DNA of 64,000 bases, taken from the NCBI RefSeq assembly GCF_900141765.1, contig NZ_FSRK01000001.1, positions 1,736,001-1,800,000 on the forward strand, given 5' to 3'. How positions within the stretch are numbered: the first letter of the stretch is position 1; each line of letters starts with the position of its first letter. Below, one piece after another: positions 1-8,010 of this stretch. The notes beneath the pieces were generated by a model. It was not told where the DNA came from, did not search any database, and saw only the letters and a list, made by a program, of their open reading frames with translations. The position numbers and the translations under genes were made by a program. Source of the DNA: Epilithonimonas zeae (lineage in GTDB: Bacteria; Bacteroidota; Bacteroidia; Flavobacteriales; Weeksellaceae).

Positions 1-88
1 TCAGAAAATCTTCTGCTTCCTTATAATCGTGATTTTTGTAAAGAATATGATAATATGGTGTATCAAACCATTCTTCGAACCATTGCAT
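1..88 (-). CDS. class I SAM-dependent methyltransferase, N-terminal fragment (cut by window edge)
   Basis: The minus strand opens with an ATG whose first 29 codons are all open and run off the left edge of the window. The N-terminus contains the pattern WFEEWFDTPYYHILYKN followed by a charged stretch ending EAEDF. Flavobacterial class I SAM-dependent methyltransferases of about 250 residues characteristically begin this way, but the SAM-binding motifs lie outside the window, so the family call rests on this short stretch. A -7 box TATTTTTG ends four bases before the ATG, which would place transcription initiation on the start codon itself. It is divergent from the THUMP methyltransferase gene. 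Target molecule unknown. Confidence 0.6.
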   Translation of the reverse strand, partial: MQWFEEWFDTPYYHILYKNHDYKEAEDFL

Positions 89-92
89 CTTG

Positions 93-100
93 CAAAAATA
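93..100 (-). promoter_or_regulatory. Bacteroidota -7 box for the leftward methyltransferase gene
   Basis: TATTTTTG on the minus strand matches the TAnnTTTG consensus and lies four bases before the ATG at 88. No TTG was found at the usual distance upstream. The geometry predicts a leaderless transcript. Confidence 0.45.
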
Positions 101-197
101 GTGAAATTTTGGTTGGATGATGGAAGTTTTATGATTGAAGTTAACATCGTATTGAAAATCATCCAGCTTCCTTCTTCTAACATCGAGCAAAAAACTC

Positions 198-205
198 TAC
201 TTTTG
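198..205 (+). promoter_or_regulatory. Bacteroidota -7 box for the THUMP methyltransferase gene
   Basis: TACTTTTG matches TAnnTTTG and ends four bases before the ATG at 210, so the predicted transcription start coincides with the start codon. No clear -33 TTG is visible at the expected spacing. Confidence 0.45.
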
Positions 206-209
206 CAAA

Positions 210-1376
210 ATGGATATAAATAATCTAAAGATACAGGTCAAAACTTTTTTTGGTCTGGAACAAGTCTTAGCGGAAGAGATTAAAAAACTGGGCGGTAAAA
301 ATGTAGAAGTTAAAAACCGTGCGGTAACTTGTGAAGGCGACCTTGGTTTTCTTTACAAACTCAATTATTCTTGCAGAACAGCTCTTAAAATTTTGGTTCC
401 GATAATGGAATTCAAAGCTTTTAACGAGACCAAATATTACGATAAATTATACAAGTTTGAGTGGGACCAGTTCTTGGAACCGAACCAGACCTTTGCTATT
501 GATGCAACTGTAAACTCAGAGAGATTCAGTCATTCGCAGTTTATGACTTTGAAAATGAAAGACGCCATTGTTGATTATTTTCAGGAAAAACATAAGGTAA
601 GACCTAATATTAATAAAGATAATCCGGATATCAAATTCCATCTTCATATTGACAGAGAATTGGTTTCAATCTCTCTTGACAGTTCGGGAGATCCGCTTTT
701 CAAACGTGGTTACAGAAAGGAACAAACAGTTGCACCAATCAATGAAGTTTTGGCAAGCGGAATGTTGCAACTTGCCGGCTGGGATGGAAAAGGTAATTTT
801 CTAGACCCAATGTGTGGTTCAGGAACTTTGTTGATAGAAGCAGCGATGATTGCAATGGATTTGCCGGCGCAGACTTTTAGAAGGAATTTTGCTTTCCAGA
901 ATTGGAAAAACTATGATTCTGAATTATTCAAAACCATCAAAGAAGTTCGACTGAATCGGGTGAAGGAATTCACCGGGAAAATTGTAGGTTACGACATCGA
1001 TTATAGCGCTTTGGATGCAGCAAGAGCTAATATAGAATCTGCCGAGATGGAAGATGTTATTACAGTTAGAAATAAAAACTTCTTCGATTCTGAGAAAGAT
1101 ATGTTCCCGTTGCTGATGGTTTTCAATCCACCTTATGACGAGAGAATTTCTATTAATGATGATGATTTCTACAAAAAAATTGGTGATACTTTCAAACAAC
1201 ATTATCCAAATACTTTGGCTTGGTTGATTTCTGCAGACCTTGACGCGCCAAAAAAAATAGGATTGAGACCTTCCAGAAAAATCAAGTTATTCAACGGAAA
1301 ATTGGAAACGAGATTTTTGCAGTATGAGATGTATGATGGATCGAAGAAAGGGAAATATATGGATAAGCAATCATAA
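210..1376 (+). CDS. THUMP-domain class I SAM-dependent RNA methyltransferase (RlmL/YpsC family)
   Basis: Predicted to methylate a guanine base (N2) in 23S rRNA in the cytoplasm. The 388-residue protein has an N-terminal THUMP RNA-binding region (roughly residues 1-155), a glycine-rich SAM-binding segment with LDPMCGSGTLLIEAAMIA near residue 200, and the catalytic NPPYDERI motif near residue 305, which is the NPP[FY] signature of amino-group methyltransferases. Length fits the single-domain RlmL/YpsC group rather than the fused 700-residue RlmKL of enterobacteria. The exact nucleotide target cannot be read from sequence. It is convergent with the next small gene, with one base between the stop codons. 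Confidence 0.88.
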   Translation: MDINNLKIQVKTFFGLEQVLAEEIKKLGGKNVEVKNRAVTCEGDLGFLYKLNYSCRTALKILVPIMEFKAFNETKYYDKLYKFEWDQFLEPNQTFAIDATVNSERFSHSQFMTLKMKDAIVDYFQEKHKVRPNINKDNPDIKFHLHIDRELVSISLDSSGDPLFKRGYRKEQTVAPINEVLASGMLQLAGWDGKGNFLDPMCGSGTLLIEAAMIAMDLPAQTFRRNFAFQNWKNYDSELFKTIKEVRLNRVKEFTGKIVGYDIDYSALDAARANIESAEMEDVITVRNKNFFDSEKDMFPLLMVFNPPYDERISINDDDFYKKIGDTFKQHYPNTLAWLISADLDAPKKIGLRPSRKIKLFNGKLETRFLQYEMYDGSKKGKYMDKQS

Positions 1377-1377
1377 T

Positions 1378-1725
1378 TTACCTTATTATCTTTATTAGAT
1401 AAAATATTCCGAATAGTATTAGAAAAATTGACAACAAAGTGACTCCATAAATTTTATAAATCTTTTTGGATTGTTGCAAATCAGAAACGCCATAATTTTC
1501 ATTCACAGGAATTATGGCGTTTTCTTTTAATATCAAATTAATCTGCTCACGATTTTCTTCAAGAAAATAATATCTGCAATAATTAGAAATATTTGTGTTG
1601 CTTATATCTTCAGCAAAAAAAGAAATTCTATTTTGCGAAACAAGATTTTCAAATTGCACATAATCTTTGAATTGAATCAACGTTTTGAAATGTTCTTTTT
1701 CGAAAATATTAAAATCCATTGACAC
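1378..1725 (-). CDS. hypothetical protein with C-terminal membrane anchor
   Basis: I do not recognise the family. The 115-residue product has a polar, acidic N-terminal part (about 85 residues, with a run of FEKEHFKTLIQFKDYVQFEN-like helices) and ends in one strongly hydrophobic segment of about 20 residues (YGVTLLSIFLILFGIFYLI) followed by KIIR, so it looks tail-anchored with the soluble part in the cytoplasm. The start could be the first or the third codon, since MSM offers two ATGs. It faces the rRNA methyltransferase tail to tail and stands alone on this strand. Confidence 0.6.
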   Translation of the reverse strand: MSMDFNIFEKEHFKTLIQFKDYVQFENLVSQNRISFFAEDISNTNISNYCRYYFLEENREQINLILKENAIIPVNENYGVSDLQQSKKIYKIYGVTLLSIFLILFGIFYLIKIIR

Positions 1726-1753
1726 TTTTTCTCAAATTTAAAACCTTTTTCAA

Positions 1754-1761
1754 TATTTTTG
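1754..1761 (+). promoter_or_regulatory. -7 box for the GT2 gene
   Basis: TATTTTTG matches TAnnTTTG and lies 22 bases before the proposed TTG start at 1783, giving a short leader. The position supports the TTG codon as the start. Confidence 0.4.
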
Positions 1762-1782
1762 AAAATAATTTCATAATTCACA

Positions 1783-2778
1783 TTGACAACAATCTCCATC
1801 ATCATTGCAATTTTCAACAGAAAAGACGAATTGTTCGAACTTCTTAATTCTTTGTCTCATCAAACTGATAAGGATTTTGAAGTCATAATTGTGGATGATG
1901 GTTCCAAAATAGCACTTCTCCCAACGGTTGAATTATTTCAAGAACAATTGGATATCCAGTTTTTTCGAAAAGAAAATTCTGGTCCAGGACTGAGCCGAAA
2001 CTACGGCGCAAAACGCGCGAAAAATGATTGGCTGGTTTTTGTAGATTCGGACGTGATTGTAGAAACAGATTACATCGAAAATATCAAGAAAAATCTTACC
2101 GAAAATCCTTGTGATGCTTTTGGTGGTGCAGATAAAGCGCACAGAGGTTTCAATCTGATGCAGAAAGCTATTTCTTATTCTATGACTTCTGTTTTCACAA
2201 CTGGCGGAATTCGAGGAAGTAAAAAAGCAGTAACGAAATTTCAGCCTAGAAGTTTCAATATGGGCGTGAATAAAGAGAAATTCTTGAGCATCGGTGGATT
2301 TTCTGAAATGAGAATTGGCGAAGATCCAGATCTATCGATGACGTTTTGGGAAAATGGCTACACAACTTTGTTCTATGATAATATTGGCGTTTATCACAAA
2401 AGAAGAACCGACTTTGGCAAATTCTCCAAACAAGTGTACCAATTCGGCTGTGCAAGACCAATTCTGAATCAAAGACATCCAAATTATGTGAAACCTACGT
2501 TTTGGTTTCCGAGCATTTTTCTGTTGGGTTATTTGGTTGGAGTTATTCATTATTTCGTTTGGGGAAATGGATTGATTCTCGCTTTGTACGGACTTTATAC
2601 ATTTCTTGTTTTCTTCCACGCTTTGATGGTTACGAAAAATATCAGCATTGCCGGAATGGCGATAATTTCTACTTATATTCAAATGTTCTCTTACGGTTAC
2701 GGCTTTCTGAAATCCTGGTTTCTTCTCAATATTATGAAGCAAACTCCGAAAGAAGCTTTTCCAAAACATTTTCATTAA
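1783..2778 (+). CDS. glycosyltransferase family 2 with C-terminal membrane segments
   Basis: Transfers a sugar from a nucleotide-sugar donor, probably onto a lipid-linked or surface polysaccharide acceptor at the inner face of the cytoplasmic membrane. The N-terminus has the GT-A fold hallmarks: SIIIAIFNRKDEL, then VIIVDDGS near residue 35, and the metal-binding region VFVDSDV near residue 87. A GEDPDLSMTFWENG block near residue 180 is the usual acceptor-site ED motif. About three hydrophobic helices follow residue 240. The start is a TTG, because an in-frame stop lies three codons upstream and no ATG precedes the conserved strand. It stands alone, so the product is not identifiable. Confidence 0.85.
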   Translation: MTTISIIIAIFNRKDELFELLNSLSHQTDKDFEVIIVDDGSKIALLPTVELFQEQLDIQFFRKENSGPGLSRNYGAKRAKNDWLVFVDSDVIVETDYIENIKKNLTENPCDAFGGADKAHRGFNLMQKAISYSMTSVFTTGGIRGSKKAVTKFQPRSFNMGVNKEKFLSIGGFSEMRIGEDPDLSMTFWENGYTTLFYDNIGVYHKRRTDFGKFSKQVYQFGCARPILNQRHPNYVKPTFWFPSIFLLGYLVGVIHYFVWGNGLILALYGLYTFLVFFHALMVTKNISIAGMAIISTYIQMFSYGYGFLKSWFLLNIMKQTPKEAFPKHFH

Positions 2779-2861
2779 TTTAATTAACATTTAATTATCA
2801 GTTATAAATCTTTGCTTGGAATATTTTTTGTAAATTTTATAGGAATTAAATTTATAAAACT

Positions 2862-4598
2862 ATGTCAAAAAATATCGCCGATCAATTTGTAGAAATCCTA
2901 GTAAAAACGGGAGTTAAACGCATATATGCTGTCACTGGTGACAGCCTTAATTTTTTAAATGACGCCATAAAACGTGAAGGTTCCATCAAATGGATTCACG
3001 TACGACACGAGGAAGTTGGTGCTTTCGCTGCAGCTGCTGAAGCTGAATTGGAAGGTCTTGCTGTTTGTGCGGGAAGTTCGGGTCCAGGTCACGTTCATCT
3101 CATCAACGGACTTTACGAAGCTAACCGTGGAAATGTTCCCGTTCTGGCAATTGCTTCGACTTGCGAAAGTTCAGAGTTTGGAACTTCTTATTTTCAGGAA
3201 ACGAATACGATCAAATTGTTTGATGACTGTTCTGTTTATAACCAAATTGCAACAACACCTGAACAAGCGCCAAGAATGTTACAGGCAGCTTTGCAACATG
3301 CCATTTCTCAAAAAGGTGTGGCAGTTTTAGGAATGCCAGGTGATCTTTTCGAAGCCGATTCTGTGAAAAATATTAGTTCCGATTTAGTTTTCAAAACTAA
3401 TCCAAGAATTATTCCTTCTGAAGAAGAAACCAATTGGATTGCAGAACATCTCAATTCAGGAAAAAAAGTGGCAATCTATTGTGGAATCGGAGCTTCTGAA
3501 GCACATTCTGAAGTCATTGCTTTGGCAGAAAAACTGAAAGCACCAATCGGATATTCTTTCCGAGGAAAAATGGGAATCCAGTACAGTAATCATTACGAAG
3601 TTGGAATGACTGGACTTTTGGGATTGCCTTCTGCCTTCAAAGCAATGCACGAAGCAGATGTAATTTTATTGCTCGGAACAGATTTTCCTTACGTGAAATT
3701 TATGCCGGTTGATAAAATAATTATTCAGATTGATGATAAACCTGAACGTTTGGGAAGAAGAGCACAATTAACGAGAGGTTTTGCAGGAAAGATCAAAGAT
3801 TCATTAATCGGTCTTCTGCCTTTAATTAAAATTAATGATGACAGAAAATTCCTTGAGAAGCAATTGGAGTTCTACCAAACTGTAAAAAATAATCTCAGAT
3901 CCTACGTTGAAGACAAAGGAAAAGAGAATCACATCTCACCTGAATTCGTTGCCGAAACTTTGAATATTAAAGCTAATAAAGACACAATCTTCACCGTAGA
4001 TACTGGAATGTGCTGCGTTTGGGGTGCAAGATATTTGCAAGCGACAGGCGAGCGAAAACTTCTGGGATCTTTCAGTCACGGAACAATGGCGAACGCAATG
4101 CCAATGGCTATCGGAGCGCAATTATCCAATCCGGACAAACAAGTAATCGCACTTTGCGGAGACGGCGGACTTTCTATGTTGTTGGGCGATATCGCAACGA
4201 TCAAACAATATAATTTACCAATCAAAATCATTGTTTTCAATAACCGCTCCTTGGGAATGGTAAAACTGGAAATGGAAGTAAACGGAATTCCGGACAACGA
4301 GACGGATATGATCAATCCGGATTTCGGACTTTTAGCTCAGGCTTTCGGAATCAAAGGCATCAATGTGACAGATCCGGAAAAAGTGGAAGAAGCGATTGAT
4401 GATGCTTTGCAAACAAACGGTCCAGTTTTGGTCAATGTTTTTACAGATCCAAATGCGTTGGCAATGCCACCAAAAGTTGGTTGGGATCAGATGAAAGGAA
4501 TGGGAATCGCAATGACGAGAATGATGTTGGATGGTAATTTCAAAGAAGTGGCGGACACGATCTCCAGCAATTACAGACACATTAAAGAAATTTTATAA
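2862..4598 (+). CDS. poxB: thiamine-diphosphate pyruvate dehydrogenase (quinone), PoxB type
   Basis: Oxidatively decarboxylates pyruvate to acetate and CO2, passing electrons via FAD to membrane quinone. At 578 residues it is close to the usual length. The N-terminal ThDP-binding domain has the catalytic glutamate in IHVRHEEVGAFAAAAEAEL, the central domain carries the FAD/nucleotide fold, and the C-terminal domain has the ThDP motif GDGGLSML ending NNRSLGMVKLEME. The family also includes acetolactate synthase and other ThDP decarboxylases. The HEEVGAF...EAEL and SSGPGHVHLINGLYEA stretches favour PoxB, but the substrate is an inference. Monocistronic, closed by a strong terminator. Confidence 0.82.
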   Translation: MSKNIADQFVEILVKTGVKRIYAVTGDSLNFLNDAIKREGSIKWIHVRHEEVGAFAAAAEAELEGLAVCAGSSGPGHVHLINGLYEANRGNVPVLAIASTCESSEFGTSYFQETNTIKLFDDCSVYNQIATTPEQAPRMLQAALQHAISQKGVAVLGMPGDLFEADSVKNISSDLVFKTNPRIIPSEEETNWIAEHLNSGKKVAIYCGIGASEAHSEVIALAEKLKAPIGYSFRGKMGIQYSNHYEVGMTGLLGLPSAFKAMHEADVILLLGTDFPYVKFMPVDKIIIQIDDKPERLGRRAQLTRGFAGKIKDSLIGLLPLIKINDDRKFLEKQLEFYQTVKNNLRSYVEDKGKENHISPEFVAETLNIKANKDTIFTVDTGMCCVWGARYLQATGERKLLGSFSHGTMANAMPMAIGAQLSNPDKQVIALCGDGGLSMLLGDIATIKQYNLPIKIIVFNNRSLGMVKLEMEVNGIPDNETDMINPDFGLLAQAFGIKGINVTDPEKVEEAIDDALQTNGPVLVNVFTDPNALAMPPKVGWDQMKGMGIAMTRMMLDGNFKEVADTISSNYRHIKEIL

Positions 4599-4605
4599 AT
4601 CTTGA

Positions 4606-4630
4606 CCCAATTCTATAATTGGGCTTTTTT
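4606..4630 (+). terminator. intrinsic terminator of poxB
   Basis: CCCAATT, loop CTAT, AATTGGG, then C and a run of six T. Confidence 0.85.
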
Positions 4631-4647
4631 ATTGATTTTAAAGCAAA

Positions 4648-4674
4648 AAAAGCTTCACACAATGTGAAGCTTTT
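4648..4674. terminator. intrinsic terminator, bidirectional, serving the leftward secreted-protein gene
   Basis: A perfect 12-bp stem (AAAAGCTTCACA pairing with TGTGAAGCTTTT) around a 3-base loop, with A/T runs on both sides. Confidence 0.85.
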
Positions 4675-4708
4675 AGAAAATAATATATATAACCTTAGTT
4701 TAAAAAAA

Positions 4709-5302
4709 CTATTTTAGAGAAATCATTCTGCTGAAACTATCGCCGTCTTTTTCAACATTGATGATGTAAGTTTCAGGGTTTGCAGGATTCAGATCAAAAG
4801 TTAAATCAATCAATCCATCTTTCGCAACGTTATTTTTACTGTAATAGGTGTTGTTTGCTGTATCGAAAATTGACACTTTCACATCCCCGATAACATTAGT
4901 CATTTTTAATTTAACCAAATTTTTGTTGATGGTATATTCTGGTTTTGAAAGTGTAGAAACCGGAGATTTTTCCAAAGAAACCTGGTCACCATCTACTACA
5001 ATTTTGTATTTTTCAATTTTAGCATCAGATTCTGCAACCAAAAAATAAGTTCCAGAAGCCATTTCGCTCATATTGTAAGACTTTTCTATACTGTCACTGT
5101 TAATGATTTTTTCAGAATATATCTCACCTTTGTCACTGTTATAAACATATAGAGAAACATTCTTCGCATTAGAAACTTCAAAATGTAGTGTCTTTTGACT
5201 TACCTCTCCTATTGATACAGAAAAATCTTTATCCTTAGCCATTGCACTTGTAGAAACAAAAATACTTGCCACAAGAAAACCAAATTTTAATATACTTTTC
5301 AT
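4709..5302 (-). CDS. secreted beta-sandwich protein of unknown function
   Basis: The 197-residue product starts with a clear signal peptide (MKSILKFGFLVASIFVSTSAMA, cleavage probably after AMA). The mature part is rich in beta-strand and holds two similar stretches, GTYFLVAESDAKIEKYKIVV near residue 85 and PETYIINVEKDGDSFSRMI at the very end. Both resemble the closing strands of Por/T9SS-like sandwich modules (pattern G-x-Y-x-hydrophobic), but the conserved PNP start of a true sorting domain is missing. The start was placed at the ATG directly before the signal peptide rather than at an upstream ATG 13 codons earlier. Divergent from the AraC gene. No enzymatic residues seen. Confidence 0.65.
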   Translation of the reverse strand: MKSILKFGFLVASIFVSTSAMAKDKDFSVSIGEVSQKTLHFEVSNAKNVSLYVYNSDKGEIYSEKIINSDSIEKSYNMSEMASGTYFLVAESDAKIEKYKIVVDGDQVSLEKSPVSTLSKPEYTINKNLVKLKMTNVIGDVKVSIFDTANNTYYSKNNVAKDGLIDLTFDLNPANPETYIINVEKDGDSFSRMISLK

Positions 5303-5443
5303 ATTACTATCTTTAATTGTTTTACTATGCAAATGTATCATGGATAAACCTCAAATAATACAATACAATTTTCATTTATATGTTCTATATTAACATTAAC
5401 TAAATGTTAATTAATAAAATAAGGTAATTTAAAACATAATAAA

Positions 5444-5451
5444 TAAATTTG
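5444..5451 (+). promoter_or_regulatory. -7 box for the AraC-type regulator
   Basis: TAAATTTG matches TAnnTTTG. The predicted transcription start near 5456 falls on an ATG that opens a four-codon ORF (MKSP, stop), leaving a leader of about 48 bases before the regulator's ATG at 5504. Confidence 0.5.
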
Positions 5452-5503
5452 CATTATGAAATCCCCGTGATTGGAAAATGATAAAAAACAATCAAATCTG
5501 CAT

Positions 5504-6376
5504 ATGAAACATAACAGTCCAACTTTTGAAGCGGTAAGTCCTGATATTGGAAGTAGTTTTACTTGTCTGAAGTTTAATCGGAATGAAAATATCAAATCGC
5601 ACATTTGGCATTATCATCCTGAGATTGAGCTGATTTTCGTTTGTGGCGGTTCTGGAAAAAGGCAGATTGGAAGTAATATTTCTTACTTTTCAGATGGCGA
5701 CTTGATTCTGATTGGCAGTAATCTCCCACATTGTGGAATGACCAATGAAAATACCAATAATGACTATGAAGTTGTGATTCAGTTTCCTATGGATTTTCTT
5801 GGCTCCGAATTTTGGCAGGCTAAGGAAATGAACAAAATTGCCGTGCTTTTAGAGGCTGCGAAAAGCGGAATTGTTTTCGGTGATGAAGTTAAAAATGCTT
5901 TGAAAACAAAAATGGAAGCTTTGGCAGAAGCAACATCTTTGGCCAAATTGATGATTCTAATTGAGATTTTGGACGAACTTTCCCACACTCAAGATTATAA
6001 AATCCTAAATGCTTCAAAATATTATCTGCAAACTCAGAAAGAAGATAATGACCGAATCAGTGTGATTTTCAATTATGTAAAAGACCATTTTAAGGAGCAA
6101 ATAACTCTGGAAACCGTTGCGGAATTATCCAATATGACAGTTCCTTCTTTTTGTCGCTATTTCAAAAAAATTACCAATAAAACCTTCACTCAGTTTGTGA
6201 ATGAATATCGAATCACGCATTCTCTAAAACTCTTGGCGGAACAGCCGATGAGCATCACGGAAGTTTGCTTTGATAGTGGATTTAATAATTTCAGTTACTT
6301 CAACAAAACTTTCAAAGAACATACACAGAAAAGTCCGTCGCAGTATAGAAAGGAGTTTAGTAATATTTTGGCTTGA
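5504..6376 (+). CDS. AraC-family transcriptional regulator with cupin sensor domain
   Basis: DNA-binding regulator, probably sensing a small sugar-like or aromatic ligand. Residues 25-110 form an AraC-type cupin barrel (HIWHYHPEIELIFVCGGSG, then DGDLILIGSNLPH), and the last 100 residues form the double helix-turn-helix: a first helix pair LETVAELSNMTVPSFCRYFKK and a second ITEVCFDSGFNNFSYFNKTF, ending in the family signature SPSQYRKEF. The reading frame is open from a TTG at 5471, but the ATG at 5504 is preferred because it begins just before the conserved cupin and leaves a normal leader. No neighbouring catabolic operon suggests a target, although the divergent secreted-protein gene is a candidate. 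Confidence 0.85.
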   Translation: MKHNSPTFEAVSPDIGSSFTCLKFNRNENIKSHIWHYHPEIELIFVCGGSGKRQIGSNISYFSDGDLILIGSNLPHCGMTNENTNNDYEVVIQFPMDFLGSEFWQAKEMNKIAVLLEAAKSGIVFGDEVKNALKTKMEALAEATSLAKLMILIEILDELSHTQDYKILNASKYYLQTQKEDNDRISVIFNYVKDHFKEQITLETVAELSNMTVPSFCRYFKKITNKTFTQFVNEYRITHSLKLLAEQPMSITEVCFDSGFNNFSYFNKTFKEHTQKSPSQYRKEFSNILA

Positions 6377-6382
6377 TTTATT

Positions 6383-6721
6383 TTAAAGCATTCTGCAATC
6401 TGAAAATTCAACAATTCTACTTCCAGAATTAGTTTCTATTTTCACTTTATTCCTTATAACAAAAAAATTATCTTGTAACGCTGAATAATCGTGCGAGGTT
6501 TGTTCCAAATTGATAATATCTAAAATTGTAGGTAAGCCAACAAATGGGATTTCTTCCAAACTATAAAAAGTTACATTTTCAAATCTTAAAATTTTTTGTT
6601 CAAAAATGTTATTTTCCCAATCAGTTGGAAAGTCAATGAAAAAATCAATTATTTGCCCATCTAGATTTTCTATGACTTTTAATATTTTGGAGTCGTGAAA
6701 AGAAATTTCGTTAAAAATCAT
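6383..6721 (-). CDS. hypothetical protein, small acidic, cotranscribed with the aminotransferase
   Basis: A 112-residue soluble protein without signal peptide or membrane segment. Predicted to be mostly beta-strand (FHDSKILKVIENLDGQIIDFFIDFP, then alternating polar and hydrophobic strands), an arrangement seen in many small bacterial immunity-type and adaptor proteins, though no family can be named. It begins 17 bases after the stop of the exported aminotransferase, so the two probably share an mRNA. It ends only six bases from the stop of the AraC gene on the other strand. Confidence 0.55.
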   Translation of the reverse strand: MIFNEISFHDSKILKVIENLDGQIIDFFIDFPTDWENNIFEQKILRFENVTFYSLEEIPFVGLPTILDIINLEQTSHDYSALQDNFFVIRNKVKIETNSGSRIVEFSDCRML

Positions 6722-6738
6722 AATTTATTTGTCTAATA

Positions 6739-7842
6739 TTAAGAGATAACACTAAAATACTTCTTCATCTCCTCCATCGTCCCCAAACTAATTCTCGTCC
6801 ACTTCCCTTCTTCCTCATACGTTTTTCCGCCAAGGATTTTAGCTTCTTTCAGTTTTTTGAAATATTCACCTTTATAATTCTCCAAAGAAAAATAAATAAA
6901 ATTCGCAGAAGACGGAATGGTTTTAATTCCTCGTTTATTAAATTCTGAAATTGTAAAATCTTTCACTTTCTGATTGTTATGAAGAACCTTGGAAATAAAT
7001 TCCTTGTCTTCCATTCCTGCAATTGCACCAGCCATTGTCACAACACTGATTTCCGCACCACTCCAGCTTTGCAGTTTTTTCAATTCAACAATCAATTTTG
7101 GATTTCCGATAGCGTAACCTAATCTTGCGCCAGCAAATCCATAAAGTTTGGAAAATGTTCTCGTAATAATCAAGTTTTTATAAACATCAACCAAATCGCT
7201 GAGAGATTTCTGAGTCGTAAATTCAATATAAGCTTCATCCACCAAAACAATGATATTGTCTGGAATTGATTTGATAAAATTCTCAATTTCCTGTCTTGAA
7301 AGCAAATCTCCGGTTGGATTATTCGGATTGCAGATATAGATAAGTTTCGTATCTTTTTGAATAGAACTTTTCATCTTTTCCAGATCGATTTTCTTCTTAT
7401 CGTTCAGAGGAATTATCGTTTTTGACATTCCGAGAAACTCAGCAATCGGTTCAAAAATCGTGAAAGACGGGTCCGGAATGATGAAATGTCCTTTATTAAT
7501 CGAAACATATTTGGTAATCAATTCCAACAGAAAAGATGAACCTGCGGAAACCAAAAGATTTTCTTTTTTAGACTGGTTGATTTCCGCCAACTTCTCACAA
7601 AGAATATCAGCAAATTTGAAATCATAAAGAGATGAAAATCTAAGACTGTTTTGCATCGCTTCCAAAGCTTTCGGCGAAGTTCCAAAAGGATTTTCGTTGA
7701 AGCAGAGTCGGATGGTTTCGTTATCTTTTTTTAGTAAGTTGAAATTCGGGGTTTCTTTTGCTAAAAATTCCAGTGGCGAAAGCGTAAAAGCAGCACTTCC
7801 TAAAAAAGCGGTTTTCAGCCAGTCTCTTCTGTTGATAGACAT
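6739..7842 (-). CDS. Tat-exported PLP-dependent aminotransferase, HisC-like
   Basis: A fold-type I aminotransferase of 367 residues. The body matches histidinol-phosphate aminotransferases: LCFNENPFGTSPKAL near residue 45, YICNPNNPTGDL with the PLP-contacting Asn-Pro-Thr-Gly, DEAYIEF, and the Schiff-base lysine in TRTFSKLYGFAGARLGYAIG, then arginine motifs near the end. The N-terminus is unusual for HisC: INRRDWLKTAFLGSAAFTLSP is a twin-arginine export signal, and the enzyme core starts only after it. This implies export of a folded, PLP-loaded enzyme to the periplasm, so histidine synthesis is unlikely to be its role. Substrate unknown. Confidence 0.8.
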   Translation of the reverse strand: MSINRRDWLKTAFLGSAAFTLSPLEFLAKETPNFNLLKKDNETIRLCFNENPFGTSPKALEAMQNSLRFSSLYDFKFADILCEKLAEINQSKKENLLVSAGSSFLLELITKYVSINKGHFIIPDPSFTIFEPIAEFLGMSKTIIPLNDKKKIDLEKMKSSIQKDTKLIYICNPNNPTGDLLSRQEIENFIKSIPDNIIVLVDEAYIEFTTQKSLSDLVDVYKNLIITRTFSKLYGFAGARLGYAIGNPKLIVELKKLQSWSGAEISVVTMAGAIAGMEDKEFISKVLHNNQKVKDFTISEFNKRGIKTIPSSANFIYFSLENYKGEYFKKLKEAKILGGKTYEEEGKWTRISLGTMEEMKKYFSVIS

Positions 7843-7952
7843 AGTTATTTCAAATTTTGAATAAAATTAAAGTTTATTCTTTATTATTCAATTTCTTTTA
7901 ACCGATTTTTTCTGATTTATATCTTGGAAAATACCATTTTCATCGGGTATAA

Positions 7953-7983
7953 TTGATTTAGTTTTCATTCAGCAATACTTTTG
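7953..7983 (+). promoter_or_regulatory. promoter with both -33 and -7 elements, CPBP protease gene
   Basis: TTG, 20 bases, TACTTTTG: this is the full Bacteroidota primary-sigma consensus (TTG, 19-20 bp, TAnnTTTG). The leader before the ATG at 8011 would be about 23 bases. Confidence 0.65.
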
Positions 7984-8010
7984 AATCATCAATTAAAAAC
8001 AAATAAAAAA

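Noticed and set aside
2332-2790. 152-residue reading frame antisense to the GT2 gene
   Set aside because: The plus-strand product has clear GT2 motifs throughout. The antisense frame has no signal or domain and follows codon bias of the other strand.
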